A DNA stretch of 64,000 nt from CAWALV01 sp963782965. Its GTDB lineage: Bacteria > Actinomycetota > Actinomycetes > Acidothermales > Acidothermaceae. The position numbers and the translations under genes are program-made. The notes below the pieces were generated by a model that made no database searches, was not told the DNA's origin, and saw only the letters and a program-made list of their open reading frames with translations. Positions 49,988 to 58,300 of this stretch are shown one piece after another (within the stretch, counting starts at the first letter, position 1; the number at the start of each line of letters is the position of its first letter). Location: positions 930,001 to 994,000 of the forward strand of contig CAWALV010000006.1 of the NCBI GenBank assembly GCA_963782965.1. The letters are read 5' to 3'.

Positions 49988-52522
49988 ATGCTCGAGAACG
50001 AGCCCACGACAGATTCCGCGAACGTAACCGATTCAGCTGCCGGCGCCGGCCCGACGGGCGCGGCCCGCCGGTCGCGCCGACCGGCCAAGGCGGCGGCCGC
50101 TGCGCCACCCGCCGCCGGCGCTGAGACCGCCGGCGGTGCTGCGCCGGTGAAGAAGGCCGCGAAGGCGAGCCAGAAGAAGGCGGCGAAGCGCACCGAGACC
50201 TCGCCGAAGAAGGCTTCGAAGAAGACCGCCGGCCCAGCGGCCGCTGCGCCACCCGACGCAGCCGAGCCGGCCGGCGCGGGCGGTGAGCCCGCGACGAAGG
50301 GCAAGCGAAGCCGCGGGTCACGCAAGGGCGCGGGCCACGACTCCGGAGCCGAGGCCGCCGCGAGCGCCGGTTCGACCACTGGCGCGGCTGCTGTCCCGAG
50401 CGTCCTGTTTCAGGCTCCCTCAGCCGCCGCCGCGGCAGCCGGCGCGGCGGCGCCCGCCGCCGAGGCACCCGCAGCGGCGGCCTCCGACTCGGCCGAGCGG
50501 GAAGGCCGGCGGCGCAGGCGGGGGGGCCGGGGGAGACGCCCGCACGGCGAGGGTCGCGACGAGTCGCGCACGGATGAGTCTCGCGGCGATGACGGCCACA
50601 CCGACGACGTGCGCACCGACGCAGGTTCCGACGACGACAGCACCCGGCAGGCGGACGACGCGGGAGACCGCTCAGGCGGCCCGGACGACGGCGAGACGAC
50701 GTCGAGCAGGCGGCGTCGGCGGCGGCGTCGCCGCGGTGGCGGCGGCGACGGCGACGAGCAGGCGCCCGACGATCCGCCGAACACGGTCGTGCGCGTTCGT
50801 GAGCCCCGCGAACACAACGACGAGCGCGTGCAGGGAGTCAAGGGTTCGACTCGCCTGGAAGCGAAGAAGCAACGCCGCCGCGAGGGTCGCGAGATGGTGC
50901 GCCGTGGGCGGCGTGGCCTCGTGCTCACGGAGGCGGAGTTCTTGGCGCGCCGCGAATCGGTCGAGCGGGTGATGGTGGTTCGCCAGCGCGGTGAGCGCAC
51001 CCAGATCGGGGTGCTCGAAGACGACATCCTGGTCGAGCACTTCGTGAGCACCGGCTCGAACAACCGGATGGTCGGCAACGTCTACCTCGGTCGCGTGCAG
51101 AACGTGTTGCCCGGCATGGAGGCTGCCTTCGTCGACATCGGCAAGGGTCGCAACGCGGTGCTCTACGCGGGCGAAGTGAACTTCGACATGACCGGCATGG
51201 AGGGTCAGCAACGCCGGATCGAGTCGGCGCTGAAGTCTGGCCAGCAAGTCGTCGTCCAGGTCACCAAGGATCCGATCGGGCACAAGGGTGCCCGGCTGAC
51301 CAGCCAGGTCAGCCTGCCCGGCCGTTTCCTCGTCCTGGTGCCCGAGGGCTCGATGATGGGCATCAGCCGCAAGTTGCCGGACAACGAGCGATCCAGGTTG
51401 AAGACGATCTTGCGCCAGGTCATGCCCGAGGGCGCAGGAGTCATCGTGCGCACCGCCGCGGAGGGCGCCTCGGAGGAGGAGCTGACCCGCGACATCGCAC
51501 GCCTTTCCGCGCAGTGGGAGGACATCAAGCGCAAGGCCGAAACCGCCGAGGCGCCGTCCCTGCTCTACGGCGAGCCCGACCTCACCATCCGGGTCATTCG
51601 CGACGTGTTCAACGAGGACTTCTCGGCTCTCGTCGTCCAGGCCGACTCCGAATGGGACATGGTCGAGGCGTACGTCGGGCACGTCGCGCCCGACCTCGTG
51701 CCCAGGCTGACGCAGTGGACGTCGGAGGAAGACGTCTTCCGGCACTATCGCGTCGACGAGCAGCTCGCCAAGGCCCTCGACCGTAAGGTCTGGTTGCCGA
51801 GCGGCGGCTACCTCGTCATCGATCGCACCGAAGCCATGATCGTGATCGACGTGAACACGGGCCGCTTCATCGGCAAGGGCGGCAACCTCGAAGAGACGGT
51901 CACGAAGAACAATCTCGAGGCCGCCGAGGAAATCGTGCGCCAGCTGAGGCTGCGCGACATCGGCGGCATCATCGTCATCGACTTCATCGACATGGTGCTC
52001 GAGAGCAACCGGGAGTTGGTCTTGCGCCGCCTCGTCGAGTGCCTCGGACGCGACCGCACCAAGCATCAAGTCGCCGAGGTGACCTCGCTCGGCCTGGTCC
52101 AGATGACACGAAAGCGGGTCGGCACCGGCCTGCTCGAAGCCTTTTCCGAGCCGTGCGAGCACTGCAGCGGTCGCGGCGTGATCGTGCACACCGATCCGGT
52201 CGACCAGCGGCCCAAGCCGGCACCGACGCCGCGATCGGGCTCGTCGCGGGGTCGACGCGCTGACGCCGACGGCGTGGCGGGTCCGTCCGGCGACTCCGAC
52301 GGTCCGCGAGCCGACACCGCGCGAGCCGACGGCGCCGCCTCGAACGGTTCGCGATCGCGGCGCGGCGGTCGCCGGCGCTCTGGGTCTGGCTCGGGCTCCA
52401 GCGGCAACGCCGAGGGCGGCGCTTCGGGCAGCTCTGACAGCAACGGCGCAGGTGCGAAGGAACAAGCGGCTCAGCAACCGGTGACGGCCGATGCCGGTGA
52501 CCGCGGAGGCAGTGTCGACTAG
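49988..52522 (+). CDS. rne: Ribonuclease E/G
   Basis: An 844-residue endoribonuclease for mRNA decay and rRNA/tRNA processing. The first 300 residues are disordered and rich in Ala, Lys, Arg and Asp (an actinobacterial N-terminal extension). The S1 domain begins near VGNVYLGRVQNVLPGMEAAFVDIGKGRNAVLY. The DNase I-like catalytic region has the metal Asp residues in VIVIDVNTGRF and IIVIDFIDM. The zinc-link Cys pair is CEHCSGRG. A Ser/Gly/Arg tail follows. The ATG at 49988 has a weak ribosome site. Confidence 0.94.
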   Translation: MLENEPTTDSANVTDSAAGAGPTGAARRSRRPAKAAAAAPPAAGAETAGGAAPVKKAAKASQKKAAKRTETSPKKASKKTAGPAAAAPPDAAEPAGAGGEPATKGKRSRGSRKGAGHDSGAEAAASAGSTTGAAAVPSVLFQAPSAAAAAAGAAAPAAEAPAAAASDSAEREGRRRRRGGRGRRPHGEGRDESRTDESRGDDGHTDDVRTDAGSDDDSTRQADDAGDRSGGPDDGETTSSRRRRRRRRRGGGGDGDEQAPDDPPNTVVRVREPREHNDERVQGVKGSTRLEAKKQRRREGREMVRRGRRGLVLTEAEFLARRESVERVMVVRQRGERTQIGVLEDDILVEHFVSTGSNNRMVGNVYLGRVQNVLPGMEAAFVDIGKGRNAVLYAGEVNFDMTGMEGQQRRIESALKSGQQVVVQVTKDPIGHKGARLTSQVSLPGRFLVLVPEGSMMGISRKLPDNERSRLKTILRQVMPEGAGVIVRTAAEGASEEELTRDIARLSAQWEDIKRKAETAEAPSLLYGEPDLTIRVIRDVFNEDFSALVVQADSEWDMVEAYVGHVAPDLVPRLTQWTSEEDVFRHYRVDEQLAKALDRKVWLPSGGYLVIDRTEAMIVIDVNTGRFIGKGGNLEETVTKNNLEAAEEIVRQLRLRDIGGIIVIDFIDMVLESNRELVLRRLVECLGRDRTKHQVAEVTSLGLVQMTRKRVGTGLLEAFSEPCEHCSGRGVIVHTDPVDQRPKPAPTPRSGSSRGRRADADGVAGPSGDSDGPRADTARADGAASNGSRSRRGGRRRSGSGSGSSGNAEGGASGSSDSNGAGAKEQAAQQPVTADAGDRGGSVD

Positions 52523-52608
52523 CCGCGGCGGGTAGCCCTGCCGGAAAGGTTCACCTAACTCGTTTCGCTGCCGAAATATGCGGTAACCGACCCGTTACGA
52601 GCCCGAGG

Positions 52609-52614
52609 TAGCGT
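52609..52614 (+). promoter_or_regulatory. -10 hexamer TAGCGT of a probable leaderless transcript (zinc-finger-like microprotein)
   Basis: TAGCGT ends 6 nt before the ATG at 52621, with no Shine-Dalgarno. Confidence 0.5.
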
Positions 52615-52620
52615 CAGGTC

Positions 52621-52839
52621 ATGGCAGCGAAATTGTTCGTCGCAGTGCTCGCAAAGCGGGTGCTGAGATGGCGCGCGAAGGCGGTGCGTGCATACCACCT
52701 CGTGTGCGCGCGCGAAGACCTTCTATCGCGACGCCTGACGACGCCTGCCGGCATCTGGGTGTGCCAGCGATGCCGTCACGTCAGCTTCGACCTGAGCCGC
52801 TGGCTCGATCACTGCGTCTACGCGCACGCCACAGGTTGA
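52621..52839 (+). CDS. 72-residue basic protein with a C2H2-like zinc finger (unknown function)
   Basis: The first 45 residues are strongly basic and helical (VAVLAKRVLRWRAKAVRAYH). The rest reads GIWVCQRCRHVSFDLSRW and LDHCVYAH, placing Cys48-x2-Cys51-x12-His64-x4-His69, the spacing of a classical C2H2 finger, with Phe56 and Leu62 as core residues. A basic arm plus a finger suggests nucleic-acid binding. No named family is recognised. It has its own promoter-like box and converges on the beta-propeller gene with 18 bp between stops. Confidence 0.65.
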   Translation: MAAKLFVAVLAKRVLRWRAKAVRAYHLVCAREDLLSRRLTTPAGIWVCQRCRHVSFDLSRWLDHCVYAHATG

Positions 52840-52857
52840 TCGTCCGCAACGACGGGG

Positions 52858-54261
52858 TCACTCGCGAAAGACCATCAAAGCGCCGCTGTAGCAGGCGACC
52901 CACACGCGATTCGTCGCTGCGTCGTAGGTGATCCCGATCGGGTCAGCTTTGGTTGCGACGGTCTGGAGCACGTGCATGTCCGACGCCCGCACCTTGCTCA
53001 TCGTGTTCGACATGTAGTTCACGACGTACAGATACGCGCCGTCCGGTGAGATGGCCATGCTGCGCGGCGCGCGGCCGGTGGCGACATGCGCCATCACCGC
53101 CCGCGAGGCGAGGTCGATCTTGTCGACGACGCCCAACCCGTTGATGGTCGCGTAGAGGAAGCGCCCTTGCGGATCCATCACCAGATGGCGCGGCGCCGAC
53201 CCGACTCCGGTGATCCAGGTGACGTCGAACGTGTGCAGGTCGATCGCCGCGATTCGGGTCGTCCCCATGATCGCGACGTAAGCGGTCGAGCTCGTCGGAT
53301 CGACCGCGATCCCGCGGGGGTAGGCACCGATCGGAATCTCGCGCACTAGCTTGCCCGTCGCGATGTCGACGACGCTTTCGCTGTAGGAGCACCAGTTCGA
53401 TACCAGCAGATAGGCGCCGTCGGGCGTGACCGCGACGAACTTCGGCACGGCGCCGACCTTGATGACCTGGTCGATTGCGAGCGTCCCGACGTCGATCCGG
53501 TAGACGAAGCTCGGCGGATAGTGGTCGGACGGCGTGCAGACGTCGGCGCCTTCGCGCGAGAACGGTGCCGCGCCGTACATCGAGTAGTTCGAGACGTACG
53601 CGTCCTTGCCGTCAGGGGTGAACGCTGCTTCGACCGGCGCCCCCTTGTAGCTGCCGCTGTACTGCGGGTAGCCGAAGTCGGCGAGCCGCACGGTGTCGGG
53701 GATGATCTTGACCAGGTGGTACGAACGGTCGTACACGTTGATCGTGTGCAGGTACATCATGTTCTGCGCGAAGAACAACCCGGTGCCCGACGACACCACG
53801 GACTTGACGTCGAGGTGACCGACGATCGTCCGTTCGAGGACGAGCGGGCCGGAAGGCGTCACAGGCAGCGACGCGACGGCGGACGGCGAACCGGCGGACG
53901 CCGAGCCCGACGACGGCGAGCCCGACGACGGCGAGCCCGACGACGGCGAGCCCGATGCCCGGGCGGACGGCGAGCCCGAGGACGGCCCGGCGCTGGGGGA
54001 ACTCGTGGGGGGCGCAGTGGCGCCCGCCGGTTGAGCGCCCGCGTGGCCGTCGAAGTGGTCGACCACGACGAACCCGGCGGTGGCGACGGCGGTGGCCGCG
54101 GCCAGCACCGCGACCAGCGCCAGCACCGCCTTGGCCCGACCTCGGTGAAGGCGCCGGGCCGGTGGCTTGCGGTGGCGCCCGGGGCTGGTCGTCGTCCGGC
54201 CAGGCACTGCGCCGTCGGCACCGGCGGGGCCGGATGGGGAGGTGTCGGGCGTGGTTGCCAT
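52858..54261 (-). CDS. Membrane-anchored YncE-like beta-propeller protein
   Basis: This 467-residue protein has a Pro/Arg-rich cytoplasmic tail, one membrane helix (about 45-66, VLALVAVLAAATAVATAGFVVV), a linker of SGSPS repeats (about 80-135) and a seven-bladed propeller made of repeats such as VAVTPDGAYLLVSNW, IAVDPTSSTAYVA, LVMDPQGRFLYATI, MAISPDGAYLYVVNY and ITYDAATNRVWVA. Such propellers act as exported binding platforms; the ligand is unknown. ATG 54261 is preferred because TAGACT lies 8 nt before it; the ATG at 54282 would be upstream of that box. Confidence 0.85.
   Translation of the reverse strand: MATTPDTSPSGPAGADGAVPGRTTTSPGRHRKPPARRLHRGRAKAVLALVAVLAAATAVATAGFVVVDHFDGHAGAQPAGATAPPTSSPSAGPSSGSPSARASGSPSSGSPSSGSPSSGSASAGSPSAVASLPVTPSGPLVLERTIVGHLDVKSVVSSGTGLFFAQNMMYLHTINVYDRSYHLVKIIPDTVRLADFGYPQYSGSYKGAPVEAAFTPDGKDAYVSNYSMYGAAPFSREGADVCTPSDHYPPSFVYRIDVGTLAIDQVIKVGAVPKFVAVTPDGAYLLVSNWCSYSESVVDIATGKLVREIPIGAYPRGIAVDPTSSTAYVAIMGTTRIAAIDLHTFDVTWITGVGSAPRHLVMDPQGRFLYATINGLGVVDKIDLASRAVMAHVATGRAPRSMAISPDGAYLYVVNYMSNTMSKVRASDMHVLQTVATKADPIGITYDAATNRVWVACYSGALMVFRE
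53910..53956. repeat. 12-15 bp coding repeats of the SGSPS linker
   Basis: CGACGGCGAGCC units recur four times in tandem, coding the GSPSS linker of the propeller protein. Confidence 0.75.
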
Positions 54262-54269
54262 CGCCGCGG

Positions 54270-54275
54270 AGTCTA
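54270..54275 (-). promoter_or_regulatory. -10 hexamer TAGACT of a probable leaderless transcript (beta-propeller gene)
   Basis: On the minus strand TAGACT ends 8 nt before the ATG at 54261. Confidence 0.5.
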
Positions 54276-54347
54276 AGCGCATCGGCGCGGCGGCGAGCGC
54301 AGGAAGCGCCCGGGAAGCGCCCGGGCGGACCCCGGGAGGACCCCGGT

Positions 54348-54377
54348 TTGACCCTTGGCGGACCCGCTCCGTACCCT
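54348..54377 (+). promoter_or_regulatory. Promoter of the rplU-rpmA-obgE-proB operon
   Basis: TTGACC (54348-54353), an 18 bp spacer and TACCCT (54372-54377) form a good housekeeping-type promoter. The transcript would have a leader of about 115 nt before rplU, long enough for a ribosomal-protein control element, though none is recognised. Confidence 0.55.
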
Positions 54378-54497
54378 TGGACGTCGGCGTGTCCCGGCCT
54401 GGCCGAGGCTCGCCCGTTCGCGCGTGTCGTCATACCCGCGCGGTGGGTGGCGGTAGTTCTCGGCAAGTGAGCTTTCGAGCAGGTAGGAGTCCGTTAG

Positions 54498-54812
54498 GTG
54501 TACGCAATCGTGCGCAGCGGCGGCAGGCAGCACAAGGTGGCCGTCGGCGACGTCCTCGAGGTCGACCGGGTCGACGGCGAGGCGGGCAGCACGCTGCGCC
54601 TGCCGGCGCTTCTCCTCGTCGATGGTGAAGCCGTGACCTCTGACGCCAAGACCTTGGCGAAGGTGACGGTCACCGCCGAGGTGGTCGACCACACCAAGGG
54701 TCCCAAGATCAGGATTCTCAAGTACAAGAACAAGACCGGGTACCGCAAGCGGCAGGGCCATCGTCAGCGCCACAGCCGCGTCAAGGTCACCGGCATCGAG
54801 ACCGGGAAGTAG
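54498..54812 (+). CDS. rplU: 50S ribosomal protein L21
   Basis: A 104-residue protein: MYAIVRSGGRQHKVAVGDVLEVDRVDGEAGS, ILKYKNKTGYRKRQGHRQRHSRVKVTGIE. The GTG at 54498 has TAGGAG 8 nt upstream. L21 binds 23S rRNA. Downstream order rpmA-obgE-proB is conserved. Confidence 0.97.
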   Translation: MYAIVRSGGRQHKVAVGDVLEVDRVDGEAGSTLRLPALLLVDGEAVTSDAKTLAKVTVTAEVVDHTKGPKIRILKYKNKTGYRKRQGHRQRHSRVKVTGIETGK

Positions 54813-54821
54813 GGCCGGCAC

Positions 54822-55094
54822 GTGGCACACAAGAAGGGCGCGTCGTCGAGCCGTAACGGCCGCGACTCCAACGCGCAACGACTCGGCGTGAAGCGGTTCG
54901 GCGGCCAGCAGGTCAACGCCGGTGAGATCATCGTGCGCCAGCGCGGCACCCACTTCCACCCCGGCGCGGGTGTCGGTCGAGGCAAGGACGACACGTTGTT
55001 CGCCCTGGTCGCGGGCGCGGTCGAGTTCGGGACCGCTCGCGGGCGGCGTGTGGTGAACGTGGTCGACGCCGTGAGCGCCAGCGCGGAGGGCTAG
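54822..55094 (+). CDS. rpmA: 50S ribosomal protein L27
   Basis: A 90-residue protein: AHKKGASSSRNGRDSNAQRLGVKRFGGQ, FHPGAGVGRGKDDTLFA. The N-terminal tail that reaches the peptidyl-transferase centre is intact and begins MAHKKG, without the cleavable extension of Firmicutes. It starts 9 bp after rplU with a GTG. Confidence 0.97.
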   Translation: MAHKKGASSSRNGRDSNAQRLGVKRFGGQQVNAGEIIVRQRGTHFHPGAGVGRGKDDTLFALVAGAVEFGTARGRRVVNVVDAVSASAEG

Positions 55095-55198
55095 CTTCTC
55101 GGGGGCGTGAGACGCCGGTCCCAGCACCGGAAGCACGGCGAGGGCGCACCGCTGAGGTCCGCCCTCGTACCGTCTCCAGGGAAACACAGGAGGACCCG

Positions 55199-56563
55199 AT
55201 GGCGACGTTCGTCGACCGCGTCGTCCTGCATGCGAGCGCCGGTGCGGGCGGGCACGGCTGTGCCTCCATCCGGCGTGAGAAGTTCCGGCCGTTGGGTGGC
55301 CCGGACGGCGGTAACGGTGGTCGCGGCGGTGACGTCGTCCTCGTCGTCGACCCCGGCACGACCACGTTGCTCGCGTTCCATCACGCGCCGCACCGGCGGG
55401 CGACCTCAGGCAAGCCCGGCCAGGGCAGCAACCGGCACGGTGCCGAAGGTGAGGACCTCGTCCTGCCGGTTCCCGACGGCACCGTGGTGAAGACCGCGGA
55501 CGGCGCGTTGCTGGCCGACCTCGTCGGTGCCGGCACCCGCTACGTCATCGCCCGCGGCGGCCGCGGTGGTCTGGGTAACGCGGCGCTCGCCTCGCCCCGA
55601 CGCAAGGCGCCGGGTTTCGCGTTGCTCGGTGAACCCGGCGAGACGCGTGACGCGGTGCTGGAGCTGAAGAGCGTCGCCGACATCGCCCTGGTCGGCTTTC
55701 CGAACGCGGGCAAGTCCTCGTTGGTCGCGGCGTTGTCCGCGGCACGGCCCAAGATCGCCGACTATCCGTTCACCACGCTGGCCCCGAACCTGGGCGTCGT
55801 CCAGGCCGGCGACGTCCGCTTCACCGTCGCCGACGTCCCCGGGTTGGTGCGCGGCGCCAGCGAGGGTCGCGGTCTCGGCCTGGAGTTCTTGCGCCACATC
55901 GAACGCTGCGCTGCGGTCATCCACGTCATCGACTGCGCCACGCTCGAGGAGGATCGCAATCCGGTCGGCGACCTCGAGGCGATCGAAGAAGAACTCGCCG
56001 CCTACGACGAGACCGATCTCGGCGGTGTGCCGCTGCACGAGCGGCCTCGACTCGTCGTCCTCAACAAGATGGACGTGCCCGCAGCCCGCGAGCTGGCGGA
56101 GGCCGCTACGCCGGAGATCGAGGCCCTGGGGCTACGTGTCTTCCGCGTCTCGACCGCCACCCACGAAGGTTTGCGCGACCTCGCTTTCGCGATGGCCGAA
56201 CTCGTGACCCAGGTGCGTGCGCAACGGCCCGTCGTTTCGGCGACCCGGGTCGTGGTACGGCCGACCGCTGTCGACGATGCCGGGTTCACCGTGAACCGCG
56301 ACGGTGACGCCTTCGTCGTCACGGGGGAGCGTCCCGAACGCTGGATCCGGCAGACCGATTTCACCAACGACGAAGCGGTGGGATACCTCGCCGACCGGCT
56401 CAACCGCCTCGGCGTGGAGGATGCCCTCGCCAAAGCCGGCGCACAGGCCGGCGATGCGGTCGTCATCGGCGAAGTGACGTTCGACTTCGAGCCCGGCCTG
56501 CTCGCCGGAGGTGGGCACGGGTTCGGCCCCCGCGGGACCGACGCCCGGCTCGAGGGCCGATGA
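55199..56563 (+). CDS. obgE: GTPase ObgE/CgtA
   Basis: A 454-residue ribosome-assembly GTPase with the Gly-rich Obg fold (residues 1-157; GGDGGNGGRGGDVVL, GKPGQGSNRHGAEGEDL), a G domain with GFPNAGKSS (G1), TTLAP (G2), DVPG (G3) and NKMD (G4), and the actinobacterial OCT domain at the C-terminus. The ATG at 55199 has AGGAGGA upstream. Its stop overlaps proB by 4 nt. Confidence 0.96.
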   Translation: MATFVDRVVLHASAGAGGHGCASIRREKFRPLGGPDGGNGGRGGDVVLVVDPGTTTLLAFHHAPHRRATSGKPGQGSNRHGAEGEDLVLPVPDGTVVKTADGALLADLVGAGTRYVIARGGRGGLGNAALASPRRKAPGFALLGEPGETRDAVLELKSVADIALVGFPNAGKSSLVAALSAARPKIADYPFTTLAPNLGVVQAGDVRFTVADVPGLVRGASEGRGLGLEFLRHIERCAAVIHVIDCATLEEDRNPVGDLEAIEEELAAYDETDLGGVPLHERPRLVVLNKMDVPAARELAEAATPEIEALGLRVFRVSTATHEGLRDLAFAMAELVTQVRAQRPVVSATRVVVRPTAVDDAGFTVNRDGDAFVVTGERPERWIRQTDFTNDEAVGYLADRLNRLGVEDALAKAGAQAGDAVVIGEVTFDFEPGLLAGGGHGFGPRGTDARLEGR

Positions 56564-57723
56564 CGGATGGGGCGCAGGTGAGCTCCGAACGCAGGACGGC
56601 GGTGACGACCGCCGGGCGGATCGTGGTGAAGATCGGTTCGTCGTCGGTGACCCGCCCGGAGGGCGGCATCGACGACGCCAACATCGCCGCGTTGACAGCC
56701 GCGATCGCCGGACGCCGGGTGGCCGGCGCGGCCTGCCTGGTCGTGTCGTCGGGGGCCATCGCGGCCGGGATGCGCCCGCTCGGGCTGACCGTACGGCCGC
56801 GCGACCTCGCCACCCAGCAGGCGGCGGCAAGCGTCGGGCAGGGGATCCTCGTCGAGGCGTACGCCCGGGCGTTCGCACCGCACGGGTTGCGGGTCGGGCA
56901 GGTGCTGCTCACCTCGCACGACATGATCCGTCGCACGCACTACCGCAATGCCGAACGCACCTTGAACCGGCTCTTCGACCTTGGCGTCGTCCCCGTCGTC
57001 AACGAGAACGACACCGTCGTCACCGACGAGATCCGGTTCGGCGACAACGACCGGTTGGCCGCACTCGTCGCGCACCTCGTGCGCGCCGATCTGCTGATCC
57101 TGCTCTCCGATGTCGACGCGCTGTACACCGCGCCGCCGCACAAGCCTGGTTCGCGCCGGCTCGACGAGGTGCGCAACGAGACCGAGCTGGCGAACGTCGA
57201 CGTCGGCGGCAGGGGCAGGGCCGGTCTGGGGACCGGGGGCATGGTCACGAAGATCGAGGCGGCCCGGCTGGCGACGTCCGCCGGCATCCCCGTCGTGCTG
57301 GCGGCGGCCTCCGCTGCCGCGCAGGCGTTGGCCGGTGACCACGTCGGCACGCTGTTTCATCCGACCGGGGTTCGGGTCGCGTCGCGGTTGCTGTGGTTGG
57401 CGCATGCGGCCGACGCGCGTGGCCGGCTGGTCCTCGACCCCGGAGCCGTCGTCGCTGTCGTCGACCGGCGCTCGTCCCTGTTGCCGGCCGGGGTCGTCGC
57501 CGTCGAAGGGGAGTTCGCTGCGGGCGACCCGGTCGACCTGGTCGATCAGTCGGGACGCCGGGTGGCACGCGGTCTTGTCAACTACGACGCCGGCGACCTT
57601 CCCGAACTGCTCGGCCGGTCGACACGCGAACTCGCGGCAAAACTGGGCCCCGGGTACGAGCGGGAGGTCGTGCACCGCGACGACCTGGTCCTCATGACCG
57701 GCACGATCGGGCCCGCAGAGTAG
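56560..57723 (+). CDS. proB: Glutamate 5-kinase with PUA domain
   Basis: The 387-residue first enzyme of proline synthesis has an amino-acid kinase domain (VVKIGSSSVT, VSSGAIAAGMRPL, VVPVVNENDTVV, FGDNDRLAALVA, GTGGMVTKIEAA) and a C-terminal PUA domain (about 290-370; GRLVLDPGAVVAV, FAAGDPVDLVD). It phosphorylates glutamate, with feedback inhibition by proline expected. ATGA overlap with obgE. An ATG at 56560 is used. Confidence 0.95.
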   Translation: MTDGAQVSSERRTAVTTAGRIVVKIGSSSVTRPEGGIDDANIAALTAAIAGRRVAGAACLVVSSGAIAAGMRPLGLTVRPRDLATQQAAASVGQGILVEAYARAFAPHGLRVGQVLLTSHDMIRRTHYRNAERTLNRLFDLGVVPVVNENDTVVTDEIRFGDNDRLAALVAHLVRADLLILLSDVDALYTAPPHKPGSRRLDEVRNETELANVDVGGRGRAGLGTGGMVTKIEAARLATSAGIPVVLAAASAAAQALAGDHVGTLFHPTGVRVASRLLWLAHAADARGRLVLDPGAVVAVVDRRSSLLPAGVVAVEGEFAAGDPVDLVDQSGRRVARGLVNYDAGDLPELLGRSTRELAAKLGPGYEREVVHRDDLVLMTGTIGPAE

Positions 57724-57804
57724 CGAGCGCGAGCCCGCGGCGGTCGAAGTTCCGCAAAATCCCCCGCGGCGGCTCCGCTGCTGGTCAACTATCACATCGG
57801 ACCC

Positions 57805-58254
57805 ATGTCATCGGACGCTGCCCTCGGCTCCGTAGCCGATGTCGCACTGACCGGGCGTGCGTCCGGACTGCGGCGTTGGTGGGGGTCGACAGGGAGCGAG
57901 GACGTGGACGCGCAGGCGAAGCTGTGGCACATCACGCTGACCGTGGGCGGCGAGCCGATGGAGTCCTCGATGGTGCGGGCGGCGCTCGAACGGTTGTCGG
58001 GCGAACAGCCCTTTCTGCTGTCCGGCCGCTATGGGGCGGACCGGGCCGAGGTCCGGTACTGGGAAGAGGCACGCGACTGCGCCGACGCAGCCGCTTTGGC
58101 ATTGCGGCTGTGGGGCGAGCATCGGGTGTCTGCGAACCTGCCACCCTGGCAGGTGCTGGGCGTCGAGGTCGTCGACCGCGAGGTGTTCCAACGCCGCGGC
58201 GATGACGCGCTGGTTCCGGTGGTAGCGCCCGCCGGCGGCTGGCGGCCGTTCTGA
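57805..58254 (+). CDS. Conserved actinobacterial protein of unknown function between proB and proA
   Basis: The 149-residue reading frame has a conserved-looking core (KLWHITLTVGGEPMESSMVRAALERLSGEQPFLLSGRY, EVRYWEEARDCADAAALALRLWGEHR, LPPWQVLGVEVVDREVF). The strand-helix-strand pattern suggests a ferredoxin-like fold. The first 33 residues are weakly conserved in character; a GTG at 57904 would give a shorter protein that begins right at the core. Small proteins like this sit near proA in other actinobacteria (recalled, not verified). Confidence 0.7.
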   Translation: MSSDAALGSVADVALTGRASGLRRWWGSTGSEDVDAQAKLWHITLTVGGEPMESSMVRAALERLSGEQPFLLSGRYGADRAEVRYWEEARDCADAAALALRLWGEHRVSANLPPWQVLGVEVVDREVFQRRGDDALVPVVAPAGGWRPF

Positions 58255-58288
58255 GCCGCCGACCCTTCTGGACGGTGGAGGGTCACCC

Positions 58289-58294
58289 TATTCT
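58289..58294 (+). promoter_or_regulatory. -10 hexamer TATTCT before proA
   Basis: TATTCT ends 6 nt before the ATG at 58301. The intervening GGAGCG might instead act as a Shine-Dalgarno for a longer transcript. Confidence 0.4.
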
Positions 58295-58300
58295 GGAGCG

